Shown: positions 11,006 through 22,815 of the stretch, piece after piece
Layout of the letters: each line of letters starts with the position of its first letter
How positions within the stretch are numbered: the stretch's first letter is position 1
Origin: Blakeslea trispora
Taxonomy: Eukaryota; Mucoromycota; Mucoromycetes; Mucorales; Choanephoraceae
Reading direction: 5' to 3'
DNA length: 64,000 nt
Assembly (NCBI GenBank): GCA_025331445.1
Contig: JAIWNE010000006.1
Span: 1-64,000 of the forward strand
Translations under genes and position numbers: made by a program
Notes under the pieces: model-generated
Database searches by the model: none
Told to the model about the DNA's origin: nothing
What the model saw: the letters and a program-made list of their open reading frames with translations, nothing else

Positions 11006-14000
11006 GGATTTGTAGAGAGTTTGAAAGCATTTGTAGTTTTGTAGTTTTGTAGTTTTGTAGATGGAAAGGCACGCGTATTTTCTTCTTTTTTCGTAGATAA
11101 TGTTTTTTTTTGCTCTTGGTGCAATAATAGACTTGCGTAGATTGCAGGTTTTTAGGCTATGCACGACAAAGCAAGTTAGATAACAGCATTATCAAAGAAG
11201 GGTATTTTGTTACTTGCCTTTGAGGTTGTCTGGGTGACAAAGTTTCAAGATGTAGTTGAGATGACTTTGATAAAGAGAGAGAAAAAAAAAAGACGGAGAA
11301 AATGATCATTACGTTTTAGTTACTTCAAATGCACGCTAAAAAAAACCAGTCATCCAATCAGAGCCTGTCATTTCTGTTGTATCTATCCCATCAGTAAACA
11401 TAAAACATGTGATAACCAATAGAATCAGTAAATTAGAGGGCGTTGAGAAGTAAACAAACTAAGAGATGCCATGCTATTTCATGCCGACATTCACTCTCCT
11501 GCATTTTTGATTGTGACAGCCAAACTCCTCTTTAATTTACAGTGATACTTGTCCAACAAGTCAGATAAGCTTAAAAGATGGCATTCGAGAAAAGAAGAAG
11601 AATGAAGAAGTATTGCTGTCATCTAAACAAAATAATAACAAGCAGTTTCATTTGTACTCATCTGGGTTGAAAAGGCTATATATATATATATATAATTCCA
11701 CAGAAGCTATCAAGCATAACTTCCTACCACTGGAAACTGAGATGAAGCCGTTCGTTCCTTTAATGGTAGGTAATAGAGACCGTTAAATGCAAAGTACCAG
11801 TAATTGGTACTATGTAAGTTATATTCTGTAACTTCATTAGCTTGGGCTTGCATGTATGTTTTCTTTTGCTCTTTTTCTGAGGAATATGTGAAATCAAAAA
11901 AAAAGAAAAAAGGAAATCAATGATTGAGACAATCAAATTCTGTTCTTTGTGTGAGGATTGAGTCTTAAGATAGTCTTTGACTCTAATGCCATGTATAACT
12001 TGCTTAAAGCATGCTTGACAGCCAAATGAAGACAATGAGATAGAACTCTGATATTTTTGGAGTCAAACAAAATACACTTTAAAATCAGAAATACAAGCAT
12101 ATTGGAAATTTCACATTAATAACAATAATAACCTGAAATAAACACTACATAACAGCCTCTTTGATAGGGATATACAGCATTTTTATAAACCATTGCTTAT
12201 AGTGCAGAATGTCAATATAAAGGGAACACTTGTATACAACAATGGTATCTCAACCCTGTAAATAAAACACAGCTAATCCTCACAATCAGACAAGTAAATC
12301 CTTGATGCTTCCAATTCTAAAAGTACAACTTATGTCTTTCTTTCAAGAAAAAAACCATCTTGACAGCTATCTCAGAGCCCAAACATAAAAAAGAACAAGA
12401 AAACAAAGTTACACAGTGCTTGGATCCAGATCTTCATTGGAGACAACAATTCATCTCTCTTTCTTTTTTCTCAGAGTAAATCAAACGAGATGTAACCCTT
12501 TCATTCAAATGTTATTATACAGCACTGATTCTTCTTTCTCTCTTTCTTTTCCTAACAACTGGCTCAAAAGGGTATCAGCATTTATTTGATGTTTTAGATT
12601 TGGCGGATAAGCCATCAATCAATACTTTGAAATTGAGTGTGTGTCTTCTCAAAAACACTCAGTTACTGTAGTGACAAGCATGACTGGCTAGCTTGGCTTG
12701 TCTTGTGTTGTTCGTTCCAACTATGCTTTGATTCATTTTTGAACATAACGAGGTCTCGGCTAGAAGTACCTGTTTTTTTTTTCTTTTCTTTTCTTTTCCT
12801 TTCTTGCTCCGCATAATTTCATGATTTCGGTGTTGGCTATGTGTTACTGCAATTGTAGAGGAGTTCTATATCCAAAGTCATTAGCTGCATAATAAAGCAA
12901 GCTCTTTCATCTTGTCGATTCCCCTTTACTCTCTATTGTCTCAACTATTTAAAGAAAGAGAGAGAAAAAAGAAAGAAAGAAGCCAACAATAGATGTTGAG
13001 TGATGTGCTACGTCACCATTATGACTGCTTTTGAGAAATCAGGGAGGAGGAGGCAATTTTCATATAGAGGAAAAAAAATTCGCCCTATTTTTTTTTCGCT
13101 TTTTTCTCTTCAAGGGCAAGGTGATTCTTGCTATCGCACAGACTGAGGCAGCTCGTTACTGTTTCTTCAGTAATGTACAGTTGCAAGAGAGACCGGCGTG
13201 AATGACATCTTTTCGATAGACGCGTTGGCTGCTGTTATGTTTGAAAGGGTGCCCTCCTGATTTCGTAGCAGTGTTGGACTTTCTCTTTTGCTGATCTCTT
13301 TCTCCCTTCTCGCATGACTATTCTTTTGCTTTTTAGTCCCCTTCAGTGAGGGAGCAGTAGAGAATAAGAGAGCTAGGAGTTGGAGTTAAAGGGGAGGATA
13401 CTCTCACTCAGGATGTGACAGCTTCACTTTTTTTCTTTCTTTCTTTCTTTTTCGTTAGAGAGAGAGTTAGAGGGAGAGAGAGAGGGTGATGCCTGGACGT
13501 ATGCTGGCTACCCTAGTCAAGTGAGAGCTGTGGTTCTTTGAGCTATGGTTCTTTACTAGGCAGGTTCAGACGTGGATATTAGAAGCAATTCGGGGAGTGC
13601 TTATGGAAGATGAAGAGCGGGGAGGGTACCCCTAGCATACAAGTTATGTTTTCTTCATACGAAATATGACACTCTTTTTCCTTTCGAGTCTTTGACATAT
13701 GCGACACTTTGAGGGTATTGGTTACCTTTGCTCTCATTGCTTGTCGTCAACCCCTAGGGATCCTCAGTAGGACGTTGGTATGGTCTTCCCCTGTTTTACC
13801 TTACGAGGTCACTCAGGCGGTATCTCGCACCGTGAGCTAGAGAAGAGGGTAGATTGAAGTCAACCTCCACGATTGGTTACCCTTGGAAACAGTTGTAATA
13901 AACTGGCTAATAGACTTCTAACATTATGTTGTTATAAATCCAATAAATAAATACTTGTTATAAAGTCTTACTTTTCTTTTTTTTTTTTACTTTTTGCTCG

Positions 14001-15650
14001 CTAAAGATGCATTTCTTGATCACTTAATTTTGTTGAATGAACAAAAGTTCAATCAATTCAGTAAATCATGCCTACATTCAATAAACATTCTACTGACTGA
14101 CACTAGGTTGTTCGATTACTGTCACTCTTATGTGATCAACCTATCTAAATCTACTGCTTGATCAAGCCTAATCTCTACCTGACTTGGATGGAATGATGAA
14201 CATCCTCTACACACTCTATCATGCTTATCAATTGCTTCATGATCCATCCTCAAGATTCATGCATATACTTCCAGACTTTATCTCTCTCATTTGAACAGCA
14301 TAGTGCCTTAACAAGGTGTGCTTTTGTTTGAGAAGCACTCTACTGATCTCATACATGTTTGCATAGTCAAGGCTTATTCTTCTTACTTGATAGTATGTGC
14401 TACTCACAGTCCCCCCTTTTTTTTCACTCAGTAATTGCATACAAATTGATGAAATGCTCAGACAACATAGTAAAGAGGGTGCAACGATAATTGATAGTGA
14501 ACCTCTCATTTACTCTTACTCCTCACTCACTCACTCACTCACTCACTCTCACAGAAGGAAGATAGATCTTTCATTGCTTTGCATGCTTCTCCACGTGATG
14601 CATTCATTGTACTATTTCGGATAGGCAAGAATGGTTGAATCAAAGTATGTCATATCTGCTTTACATGCTCTTTCGTCCCCTCCCATAGACTCAGATTAAT
14701 CTTTACTCATTGCAACATGTACAATACTATGATAGCCCTTTGTTGCTCTCATCAGTACATTTGATCACAGAATTGTATCCATATCCATATCCGGCGTATT
14801 CACCAGGGTAACAGCCACATGCTGTCAAACTACTTGAACAAAAGCCTTCCTCATCACTTGGCTGTGTTGCATCTTCCTAAATGTTCCTCATATGCTCCTT
14901 ACATTGCTATATTTGCCACGCTGTTTCTGATCCTCGTCTTTCTCCTCCACCGCATTTCATAGATAATTGTACATAGATGCAGGGTAATGCAGGCAGAGTT
15001 CAATACAAGTCAAAGCATATGATTGAATGTGCTAAACTATGGTACTATGTTGATCATCGACGAATTGGCAGATAGTTTATACTGAGATGATACGGCCATC
15101 CTTTGGACCATCCTTTGGACCATCTATCAACTTCCTCTTCCTCTCTTTCTCCATCGTGCAATGCAATACAACAGGATACTGTATCGCTCGTTGTACCGGC
15201 TATCTCTATCTTCTTTTTCGTCTTCTTTTTCCTCTGCTCTTTCTCCACTTGTTTCTTGAGCAACCTCGATCCAATCCTTATTCTGCAGCTTGACCCTCAA
15301 CTCTCTGATGCTGTATGCTTGCTGACTGAACACGCTATTCCTGCTACTGAGAGTCTGTCTGTCTTCCGTGTCTGTCTTCCGTGTCTAAGTCTCCAATCAA
15401 CACTCAAGCTTACCAGCTAAAAGTAGATGTTGCACCGGTTAAGAGAAAGAAGGAAAGAAAGGGCTGCAGAATAAATTGTAACCGATACCTTGGTGATTGA
15501 ACAGCAACAACCAAAATATAAAGTATGCTTGAAGGTACCTTTATTTCGAGTTACTGTCTAAACAATAAATCAAACGAAGCAGAATAGAATAAAAAGCATA
15601 GCGCTCTTTCCATTCAATCACTCTGCGTCTGTCAATACAAGTTACCGGTT
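11006..15650. other. Long gene-free region, possible old repeats
   Basis: About 4.6 kb without a credible gene on either strand. It includes a (TA)n tract at 11677-11694, purine/pyrimidine-asymmetric stretches at 12950-13480, and a more GC-rich block at 13200-13900 that differs in base composition from neighbours and may be an old mobile element. An (ACTC)n tract lies at 14523-14548. Frames at 14237-14509 (-) and 15087-15420 (+) were examined: they are low complexity with no motif. No tRNA was recognised. Confidence 0.5.
14523..14548. repeat. (ACTC)n microsatellite
   Basis: About six tandem four-base units lie in the long gene-free region. Confidence 0.85.

Positions 15651-15653
<3 letters not shown>

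Positions 15654-15733
<80 letters not shown>
15654..15733. repeat. (CT)n microsatellite, about 80 bp
   Basis: An almost perfect run of about 40 CT dinucleotides lies in non-coding sequence. Pure polypurine/polypyrimidine tracts of this length can adopt triplex DNA and are hard to assemble, so its true length is uncertain. Confidence 0.95.
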
Positions 15734-15740
<7 letters not shown>

Positions 15741-16450
15741 TTCTTTTGGCACTAATCAGTTGTTCTACGCGTTCTTATTTTGCATCTCGGTATATTTCAA
15801 CAGTGATAGTGTTGATGATAATAGTCGGCACTGACAACGATGGATTTCGAACGCATCCTCAATAAATACAATAAAGGAAAAAAAATCTCTTGAATTGCGT
15901 TCGCTGCTTATAATCCTTGGTTCCCCTTCCATTTTGTGTCACTCTTGACTCTCCTTGAATTGAATGGAACAGGCCAGACTTTGCAATCAGACTAGATAGC
16001 CCATGTATTGAGCATGGCAGTAAACAAACTAGATTGTAAATATCAGTGTTGTTGTAATCTTTGTAAACAAAAGCATCCAGAAGTGAACATGGATATGGAC
16101 TGGCTTGATCAGTCGAATGAAAATAAACACAATGCTAAAGTTAGTAAGATTGGAGAAGAGGTATTGGAATGTTTTTGTATTGGCAGTCATCAAAGGATGA
16201 AATTTCAATATGGATGGTTTCTTGATCATGCAAGTCTCTGGACAAAAGACTGTAACAAAATACAGTTATTGTCTACATCTTAGTTTACTCATACCAAGAT
16301 ATGGATAAATCGTATAAACACATTACACACGAATCATTGAAACAATAACAAGACAAAAAGTAAACACAACACAAAATAAAGCTTATGCGCAATATAGGTT
16401 TTCACAATCAAATTAACTTTTTTTCTTTTTTTATTAATTATAACAGAAAA
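15734..16450. other. Gene-free spacer with one short Cys-rich frame
   Basis: A frame from an ATG at 16014 to 16283 would encode about 89 aa with a C-x-x-x-C-C-C-x-x-C cluster near its start. It has no recognisable domain, no intron support and no codon-level sign of selection that I can see, so it is not called as a gene. Confidence 0.4.
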
Positions 16451-16465
16451 GGGCACCAAGTGCCC
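16451..16465. other. Perfect 6-bp hairpin beside tandem duplication
   Basis: GGGCAC, a 3-nt loop CAA, then GTGCCC. A CTAG tetranucleotide follows 9 nt later at 16475-16478. A short hairpin just before CTRR is the shape of a Helitron 3' end, but no helicase gene or 5' TC end was found, so this is only a possibility. Confidence 0.35.
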
Positions 16466-16470
16466 CCTTC

Positions 16471-16616
16471 TCCCCTAGCCCCAACAGATTCAGCAGAGGT
16501 ATTATTAACATGCCTATAGAGAACGCACATCCCGTTCATCTTGTCCCCTTAGCCCAACAAACTCAGCAGAGGTGTCATGACACATGCCTATAGAGAACGA
16601 CCATCCCGTTCATCTT
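16471..16616. repeat. Two-copy 73-bp tandem duplication
   Basis: Units at 16471-16543 and 16544-16616 share the order TCCCC.TAGCCC, CAGCAGAGGT, CATGCCTATAGAGAACG and CATCCCGTTCATCTT. They differ mainly in a short middle segment and a few single bases. The block is richer in GC than its flanks and has no coding frame. A hairpin precedes it directly. Confidence 0.85.
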
Positions 16617-17018
16617 AAATGGATAAAGAAAAAAAAGAAGAAAAGAAGGCGAAAAACGAAGCCTTTTTATATCTTTTTGACAGCACTCAATCACATGTTG
16701 GCCTGGACTGCTGAAATTTATTTGCCGATCTTTTGAGACTGGCTTTTTGTTGTTTTCCCACACCTTGACTTCCTTTTACTACCACTGTATACCTTGCAAA
16801 CAGAAATGGGGGAGAAAATAGAGCTAAGAGAGCAAAGAAGTAAAATAGATTTCCCTGTCTTTTGCTTCACTGACTTATGAACTCCACTCCAAAAAGAAAA
16901 GAAAGAAAGCATTGATTACTATGACACTTGTCCAACCATCAAAATTGCTGGTCAATGCGTGTAAACTCCGTCTCTACTTTTTCCCTCTTTTAAAAGAACG
17001 CATTGTAACTTTTCTTAT
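16617..17018. other. Gene-free spacer
   Basis: No credible gene. Short minus frames at 16575-16912 start at TTG/ATG by chance and carry no motifs. Confidence 0.4.
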
Positions 17019-17117
17019 CTTGCTCAACAATAAAAAGTAGATACATTGATGTACAATGCCACCACTTGTCGTAATCTGACCTGACAGCTTTCTATAGTCT
17101 ATTTGCCATTTCTCTCA
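17019..17117. repeat. Dispersed repeat A, copy 2
   Basis: Direct repeat of 9471-9655, lacking the roughly 75-80 bp insert of the first copy. The two copies share the CAATAAAAAGTAGA and CTTGTCGTAATCTGAC blocks. Confidence 0.75.
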
Positions 17118-17890
17118 CTCATTTGTGTAAGCTTTACTATAATCTTTGTGCTGCTCTTTGTCTCTACTTTTTTTTGCTATTTATTCTACAATCAATCTTT
17201 TTAAATCATGAACAATAAATTTAGCAACCATAGGCTCGAAAATAGCCAACCAACAGTGATAATGACCAAAAGCTTCACTACTTATAGGCACTTGATTCTA
17301 CTAAGAAAAGGTGAAGAGAAAGAACTAATCTATGATTTCGAGAATAAAATGAAGGGGCCGAATTAAGCGAAAGAGTCATTGTTTGGATATGCTTCTCGTG
17401 TTTTTTAAGCGTATTTTTTTGCTTGCTGCATTCATTCTTCTCGATTGAGTATTTATCTCTCAGTCTCTTCTTTTTGATGTCTAGCTTTCTAAATTAGGTC
17501 GGCTCTCACTCCGATTGAAATTTGCAAGCTTTAAAGAAAAGACTCTCTGAAGCTGCATAATTTTATAAACAACCTCCGAAGTAAGGCTATCTTAATTTCT
17601 GGTTAATGCAGTTTAGACTTTTTTTTTCTTTGGGAAATTCGTGTACAAGTTATTTCTGGAATTGAGTGTATCCTTTTTTTTTTGTTTAAATTCTCATATT
17701 TTTTTTTTATCTTTTTGTTTTATCATACAGTTTCTTTTATGTCAGGATATCAACCACTTGTAGGTTAGTATGCATACAGTAAATCCAATGAACTTGTTTC
17801 ATATGAACGATTGTCTTGCATTTATTTGCTTGTCGTGTTAATTCCTTCTTTTTTCTCTTATCTCTTTCATTTCCTACTTACTACAAAAAA
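17118..17890. other. Spacer upstream of the MFS transporter gene
   Basis: No gene is seen. The last 250 bp are very T-rich and contain the likely promoter and 5' UTR. An open frame starting with TTG at 17816 runs into the transporter's first exon but the first ATG is at 17891. Confidence 0.45.
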
Positions 17891-19927
17891 ATGATAAAAA
17901 AAGAACAACCAAATCCCATTGAAGTTACGCAGCTAGACAAAGAGCTAGAAAGAAAACTAGTGCGAAAGCTGGATACGAGACTGTTGCCATTTTTAAGTTT
18001 TATGTATCTCTTTTCATCCTTGGATCGATCTAGCTTAGGTAAGGAAAAGTGAAATAGATTCAACACGATGCCTTATCCCGCAAACAAAAAGGGAATGCCG
18101 TATTGGATAATTTTGAGCAAGATGTTGGAATTACACCTGATCAATTCAACACATGTGTTACTATCTTTTATGTATGTTCATGTGTGATCGTGTGTAAACC
18201 TTGAATTGACTGTATTGTTAGGCTGGCTTTCTAATCTTTCAAATACCTAGCAACATTCTACTGAAACGATTTACAGCTAAAAGATGGTTAAGAAAGAGAA
18301 TGCTAGGCTGTAATACATTTACTAAATAAGCTAAGTTTAGGCTTCCTCTACTTATGGTTTGTTGGGGATCTGTTGCTATTCTACATGCATCAGTTAAGAA
18401 TTTCGCTCAACTCATGACTTTACGATTCTTTCTTGGTTTTTTTGAAGCTGGGTTCTTTCCTGGTGTTGTGTATTTCTTAACACTGTTCTATAAGAAGAAT
18501 GAAATGGTTTGTCTTGAACGATCATATGATTTCAAACATCTAAATTGCTTATTCCTATTCTTTTTTTTAAAAAAAAAGGCGACTCGCATCGCTCTGTTTT
18601 GGGGTTCTACTGTAGCTGCACATGCTTATGGTAAATATTCAATCAAGAATACAAACCGGATCCATCACTTATGTTTCTTTAGCGGGCGTGCTTGCCTATG
18701 GTATCTTACAGCTTAGAGGATCAGGGGGATTGACGGGTTGGCAATGGTTGTTTTTGATTGAGGGTATCCCAACTGTGATTGTGGCTGCTATTGCATTGTA
18801 AGTTTGATACTTGATATTGTGTTTCATGCCCTATGCTCATACGACACAAGTTTCTATTTGCCCGATTCACCATCTAATTGGTCGTTGTTTACTGAAGAAG
18901 AGAAACTGATGGCAGTGGCTCGACTTGAAGATGGTATTTCACATCATATTACTTTAGGAGATTTAGATGCTTCAAACAAAAGACAGGCACTTAAAGCACT
19001 CACTGACCGTAAGGTCTGGATGTATATGATCATGTTCTTTTGTGGAAGTGTGCCTAATACTAGCATTTCAAAGTAAGACAAGCTTGTAGCTTTCTTTTTT
19101 TTTTCAAGCAAATGAAGCAGTGTGTTCATTTTGATTACTTTGTTTTTTTTTTTAGCTTCCTACCCTCTATTGTTAAAGGAATGGGATACAATGACAAATT
19201 ATCTGCTAATCTGATGTCAGGTACGTATTATAGCAACAAAACTGGAAGAAACTTATTTTTTTTAATTGTGTTTTGTTTAGCCCCTCCATATTTGTGTGCA
19301 GTTGTAGTAGTAAGTATTGAAAGACTGAATAACTTCCTTTAAGAAATAGCTTATAGTCTTGATTTCTCTAGATGATATTAGCTGCCTATTCTTCTGATCG
19401 TCATAAGGATAGAGCCTATCACGCTGTTGCTGGTGCCTCTGTATGCATGATTGGCTATATTATACTTATAGTTTGTTCTGAACGCACAGCATTATATACA
19501 GGCGTCTGTATTGCAGTAGCCGGGATCTTTGTCATTAACCCTATCGTCAATGCATGGCTCACGGGAAACATAGCTCCTGACATGAAAAAGAGTGTGGCTA
19601 CAGCTATGGCTGTTTCTGCAAACAACTCTGCTGGATTACTCGGTTCTAACATCTATCGTCATTCAGATGCACCTCGTTACTGTAAGGACATAAAGAAAAA
19701 GTTGAAATCAAATGATACTGATCTAAAAGATAGTCCGCGGCCATTTGATCAATTCGATTTTTATTTCCTTGTTTGTCATCCTAACTATTATTCAGCGCTT
19801 CCTTTTGGACAGAGAGAATCGCAGACGAGAACAGCAGATGCAAAAACTGGGTTCAGAAGAACAGCAGTCATTAGAACAAGATACTCGAATAGGGGATGAA
19901 GCACTTGACTATGCATACAAACTATAA
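17891..19927 (+). CDS. MFS transporter, allantoate/nicotinate permease type
   Basis: Proton-linked carrier of organic anions such as allantoate, nicotinate or similar; the substrate is not predictable. Spliced model of 11 exons: 17891-18038, 18092-18171, 18222-18286, 18341-18506, 18579-18630, 18683-18797, 18851-19072, 19156-19220, 19281-19309, 19372-19681, 19734-19927, giving 481 aa. All junctions keep frame and introns are 50-83 nt. Family marks: [10 protein letters not shown] near the start, L-D-R-S-S-L-G-N-A in the first helix region, [22 protein letters not shown] (family signature), [12 protein letters not shown], and [13 protein letters not shown] with D-A-P-R-Y late. Two introns have weak donors (GTTAAG, GTTTGT). 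The stop lies 42 bp from the trehalase stop, so transcripts probably overlap. Confidence 0.9.
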
Positions 19928-19969
19928 CAAGTATTCGTTTTATTGTATACAAAAATAAATAAAAACTTT

Positions 19970-22313
19970 TCAAGATTCTGTCAATTCCAGAAAAGCATGA
20001 TTGGTATTTTGATCTGGAACTGGCATTGTGTTGGCGAGTGGGTTGATATTACTGCCAATGCGAGTGATGGCTGCTGTAATTTGACCATTGTGTGTAATCT
20101 TTCTAGCTGCGGCTTCGGCTGATTGTCGTCTCTTGCGATGACGAGACATGTCGTAGTTTCCTTGATTCGTCTTTTCAAAGAACAAGTCAGGATGAGTACA
20201 TGCACCTAGAGCACGTCTCATTTTGATGCTAACCATATGAAGTCCAATTTGATACGAGGCATTCATCCAACCAAATCCCTCTCGAGGCACATACTTAAAG
20301 TCTACGCCTACATTGCAATATTCCACTTGTACCTTATGTGTCATTCCAACAATGTCAAATTTCTCGGGCACAACTCCATTGAAGTCAACGAATGACTTGG
20401 TAATACTATCTCTTTGTCAGTTTTCATTTTGCTTTTTTCCTTTTTTTTTTTCTTTACTCACGTATAAAGCCATCGATAAGCAAGGCGTTCAGCAATATCA
20501 TGCTTGCCATAATTTTGAAACCCTTGCCATGCCATGATTTGATGAGGAGCCCATCCAAAAGGGAAATCCCATTGACGATTGGGTCGATCCAATGAAGTGA
20601 CTCCTCTTGACTCCTCTGTGCCTGACACAAGTCCTCCCAATACCTCGAATTTATACAGTGAACATTCAATCATTCTTTCGGCCTGTTCACGACTAGCACA
20701 TTCAGCCCACAGCGCCCAATAAGTAGTGACAGACTCATAATTTGTTTGAGTCTTCAAGACAGTATCATAATCAAAATACATTCCCTTTTCTTCATTCCAA
20801 AGATACTTGTTGATCCTTTCACGTCTTTCTTTGGCTCTATCTCTCCATGTGATAGCATGGTGTCGTACAATAGTAACACTCTTGCCGTTTTCTTTTTCAT
20901 TGTATGCAAGTTCACCATCAAAATATCTATCAATGGCATCGGCAATGTCTGTCTCATATTTGTATAATAATGTGTTAAGATCTACTGTAGCCAAGTTGGC
21001 ACATACTTTTTCATAGCGATATGTAGTGTCATGACCAGATTCGCGCACAGCCCGATCATGCAGAAAATATTCGTCCAACTTGGGTTCTTGGATCTTGTTG
21101 TTGTTATATGCTTCCATGTACTCTTTTACACTTAAGTTTGCTGCCTTAGCAAAAGGTAAGATCACATGATCAAAATGAGATGCTTCTGTTTCAGGAGGAA
21201 TACCAAGGCCTTCTGGACGGAACCGAGAAAGGCCCGTAGCACAGTCTAATCGTGGGCTTGTCATCCAGACTTTATCGTATTCCTCGATGGCTGCTTGGAA
21301 TACGCTTGCTAGCCATTCCAAGTTATGAAAACGGTTTTGTGAGGTGGATCTATCCAACTGGTGGTACACACGTAATGCACAATCTGTCAAGAATGGAGGC
21401 TGAGATCGACAGAGATAGTAGGTACGGTTGGCATTTAAAATCTTTCCATAATGCTTGATCTGATAAACAAAGTTATCCACCATGGACTTGGCCAGCTCAA
21501 CTCTACCATCTATCAATAAACCTAATGTCTCAAAGTAAGAGTCCCAGCCATACATTTCATTGAACCGTCCACCAGGTACAACAAATGGAACACCTCGCCA
21601 TACAGGCTGTTGTGTTGATTCGTCTATTTCTTGACGCATTGCTAACGATAGAATACCTGGGCGATCGTTGATACTCTTGACATACTCGGGTGTTATTTTT
21701 TCGGGAAGTCGCTCAACTTCCAACCTCAAGTGGGGTCGATTAATAGCGACCTGCTGATAATATTGAAGGATGGCATCCTTTTCTGTAAATGGTATATAAA
21801 TGCGTGGATTATGATTGGCTGAGCGATTTTTTGTATCAGCACAGATAATTTCCAGTCCTTCAGCATCAATACGACGAGTCAGACCATCCCAAAAGTTGAA
21901 GCGAATCATACGCGAAAGTCGGTCAACAGGATTTTCATTTAAGCGAGCTTCATCCAATACAATATGCTTGCGTCCAAAATCGTCTGCTAGCGCAAGCTCT
22001 TGAAGTAGGTTGGATAACATGTAGGTACCTCGGATCTCTATCTTCCGATAGCCACCTGAATCTGCTGTTCCAATGGAAAATGATTTTGGACCAAGATCGT
22101 TGACTGTAATCTGAAAGTCACCATCTGTATCTTCTTGTTCGACCAAGATGCGCTGGGTTTCCTTAACATCAATCAAGAACTTTTGTGCCTTATTTTTGTC
22201 GTCTCAAGTAACATTTAGACAAACTCGATCAAGAAAAGAAATTGAAAAGAGAAGCTTACCATGAGAGGCTCTTCTCTTTCGATGCGGCAATCCATCTAAG
22301 TTATCATTTGGAG
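19970..22313 (-). CDS. NTH1: Neutral trehalase (5' end unresolved)
   Basis: Cytosolic GH37 alpha,alpha-trehalase that mobilises trehalose at spore germination and after stress. Firm exons: 22313-22260, 22202-20462 and 20405-19970, about 743 aa plus a missing N-terminus. Introns at 22259-22203 and 20461-20406 are canonical. The first of these exons carries R-K-R-R-A-S, a PKA target motif. The Ca-binding loop [12 protein letters not shown] follows, then [15 protein letters not shown]37 motifs are [27 protein letters not shown] and E-K-F-D. Upstream, 22390-22433 and an ATG at 22509 give protein-like sequence in one frame. A TAA separates them, and the phase does not fit the next exon, so the true start is open. 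Confidence 0.94.
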
Positions 22314-22815
22314 CTTTTGAAGAAGAAAAGGTAAAAAAAGAGCAATATTAAGGAAAACTCGGTTTCTTTTTTTCTGTTTTATCACTTACATTAAATGTCC
22401 TCAATCGACTAACAAATCCTCCTGCATTACTACCTGTTGTTTAGTATGCTTTTGCAGGTGCGTGGACATCTGTTTCATGATTTGATACTACATGTATAGT
22501 TGATTGCATTTTGTTTGTTCGAAAAGTAAGAGATAAAGAGAGAAAGTCACTTTTGCATGACAGCATCTTTTTATACAACCCTGTAAGAAAACAAACAAAC
22601 AACGACTTGACCAAGCTAAACCTGTATCGTGCAACCTCTTTTTCCCCTTTATATTCAATGAATTACGTATGGGTCATAAAATGTTCTCAGGATTTTGTAG
22701 TAAGCATCATTTTTTAATGCAAATAAAAGTTATCTTGTGCACCTTTTGTCGCACTTTCAGAAAAGAGTGTCGCACTTTTGATCCTTAGACCTGAGGAAAC
22801 AAATTAGGAAGGTTA

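Noticed and set aside
13200..13950. GC-richer block as an LTR
   Set aside because: No second copy, no TG...CA ends and no target duplication could be identified in the window.
15087..15420. Overlapping frames of 68-105 codons on both strands
   Set aside because: Ser/Phe/Leu-rich low complexity from CT-rich DNA, with no motifs; treated as chance.
16014..16283. 89-codon Cys-containing frame
   Set aside because: The cysteine cluster is not a known zinc-finger spacing and nothing else supports coding.
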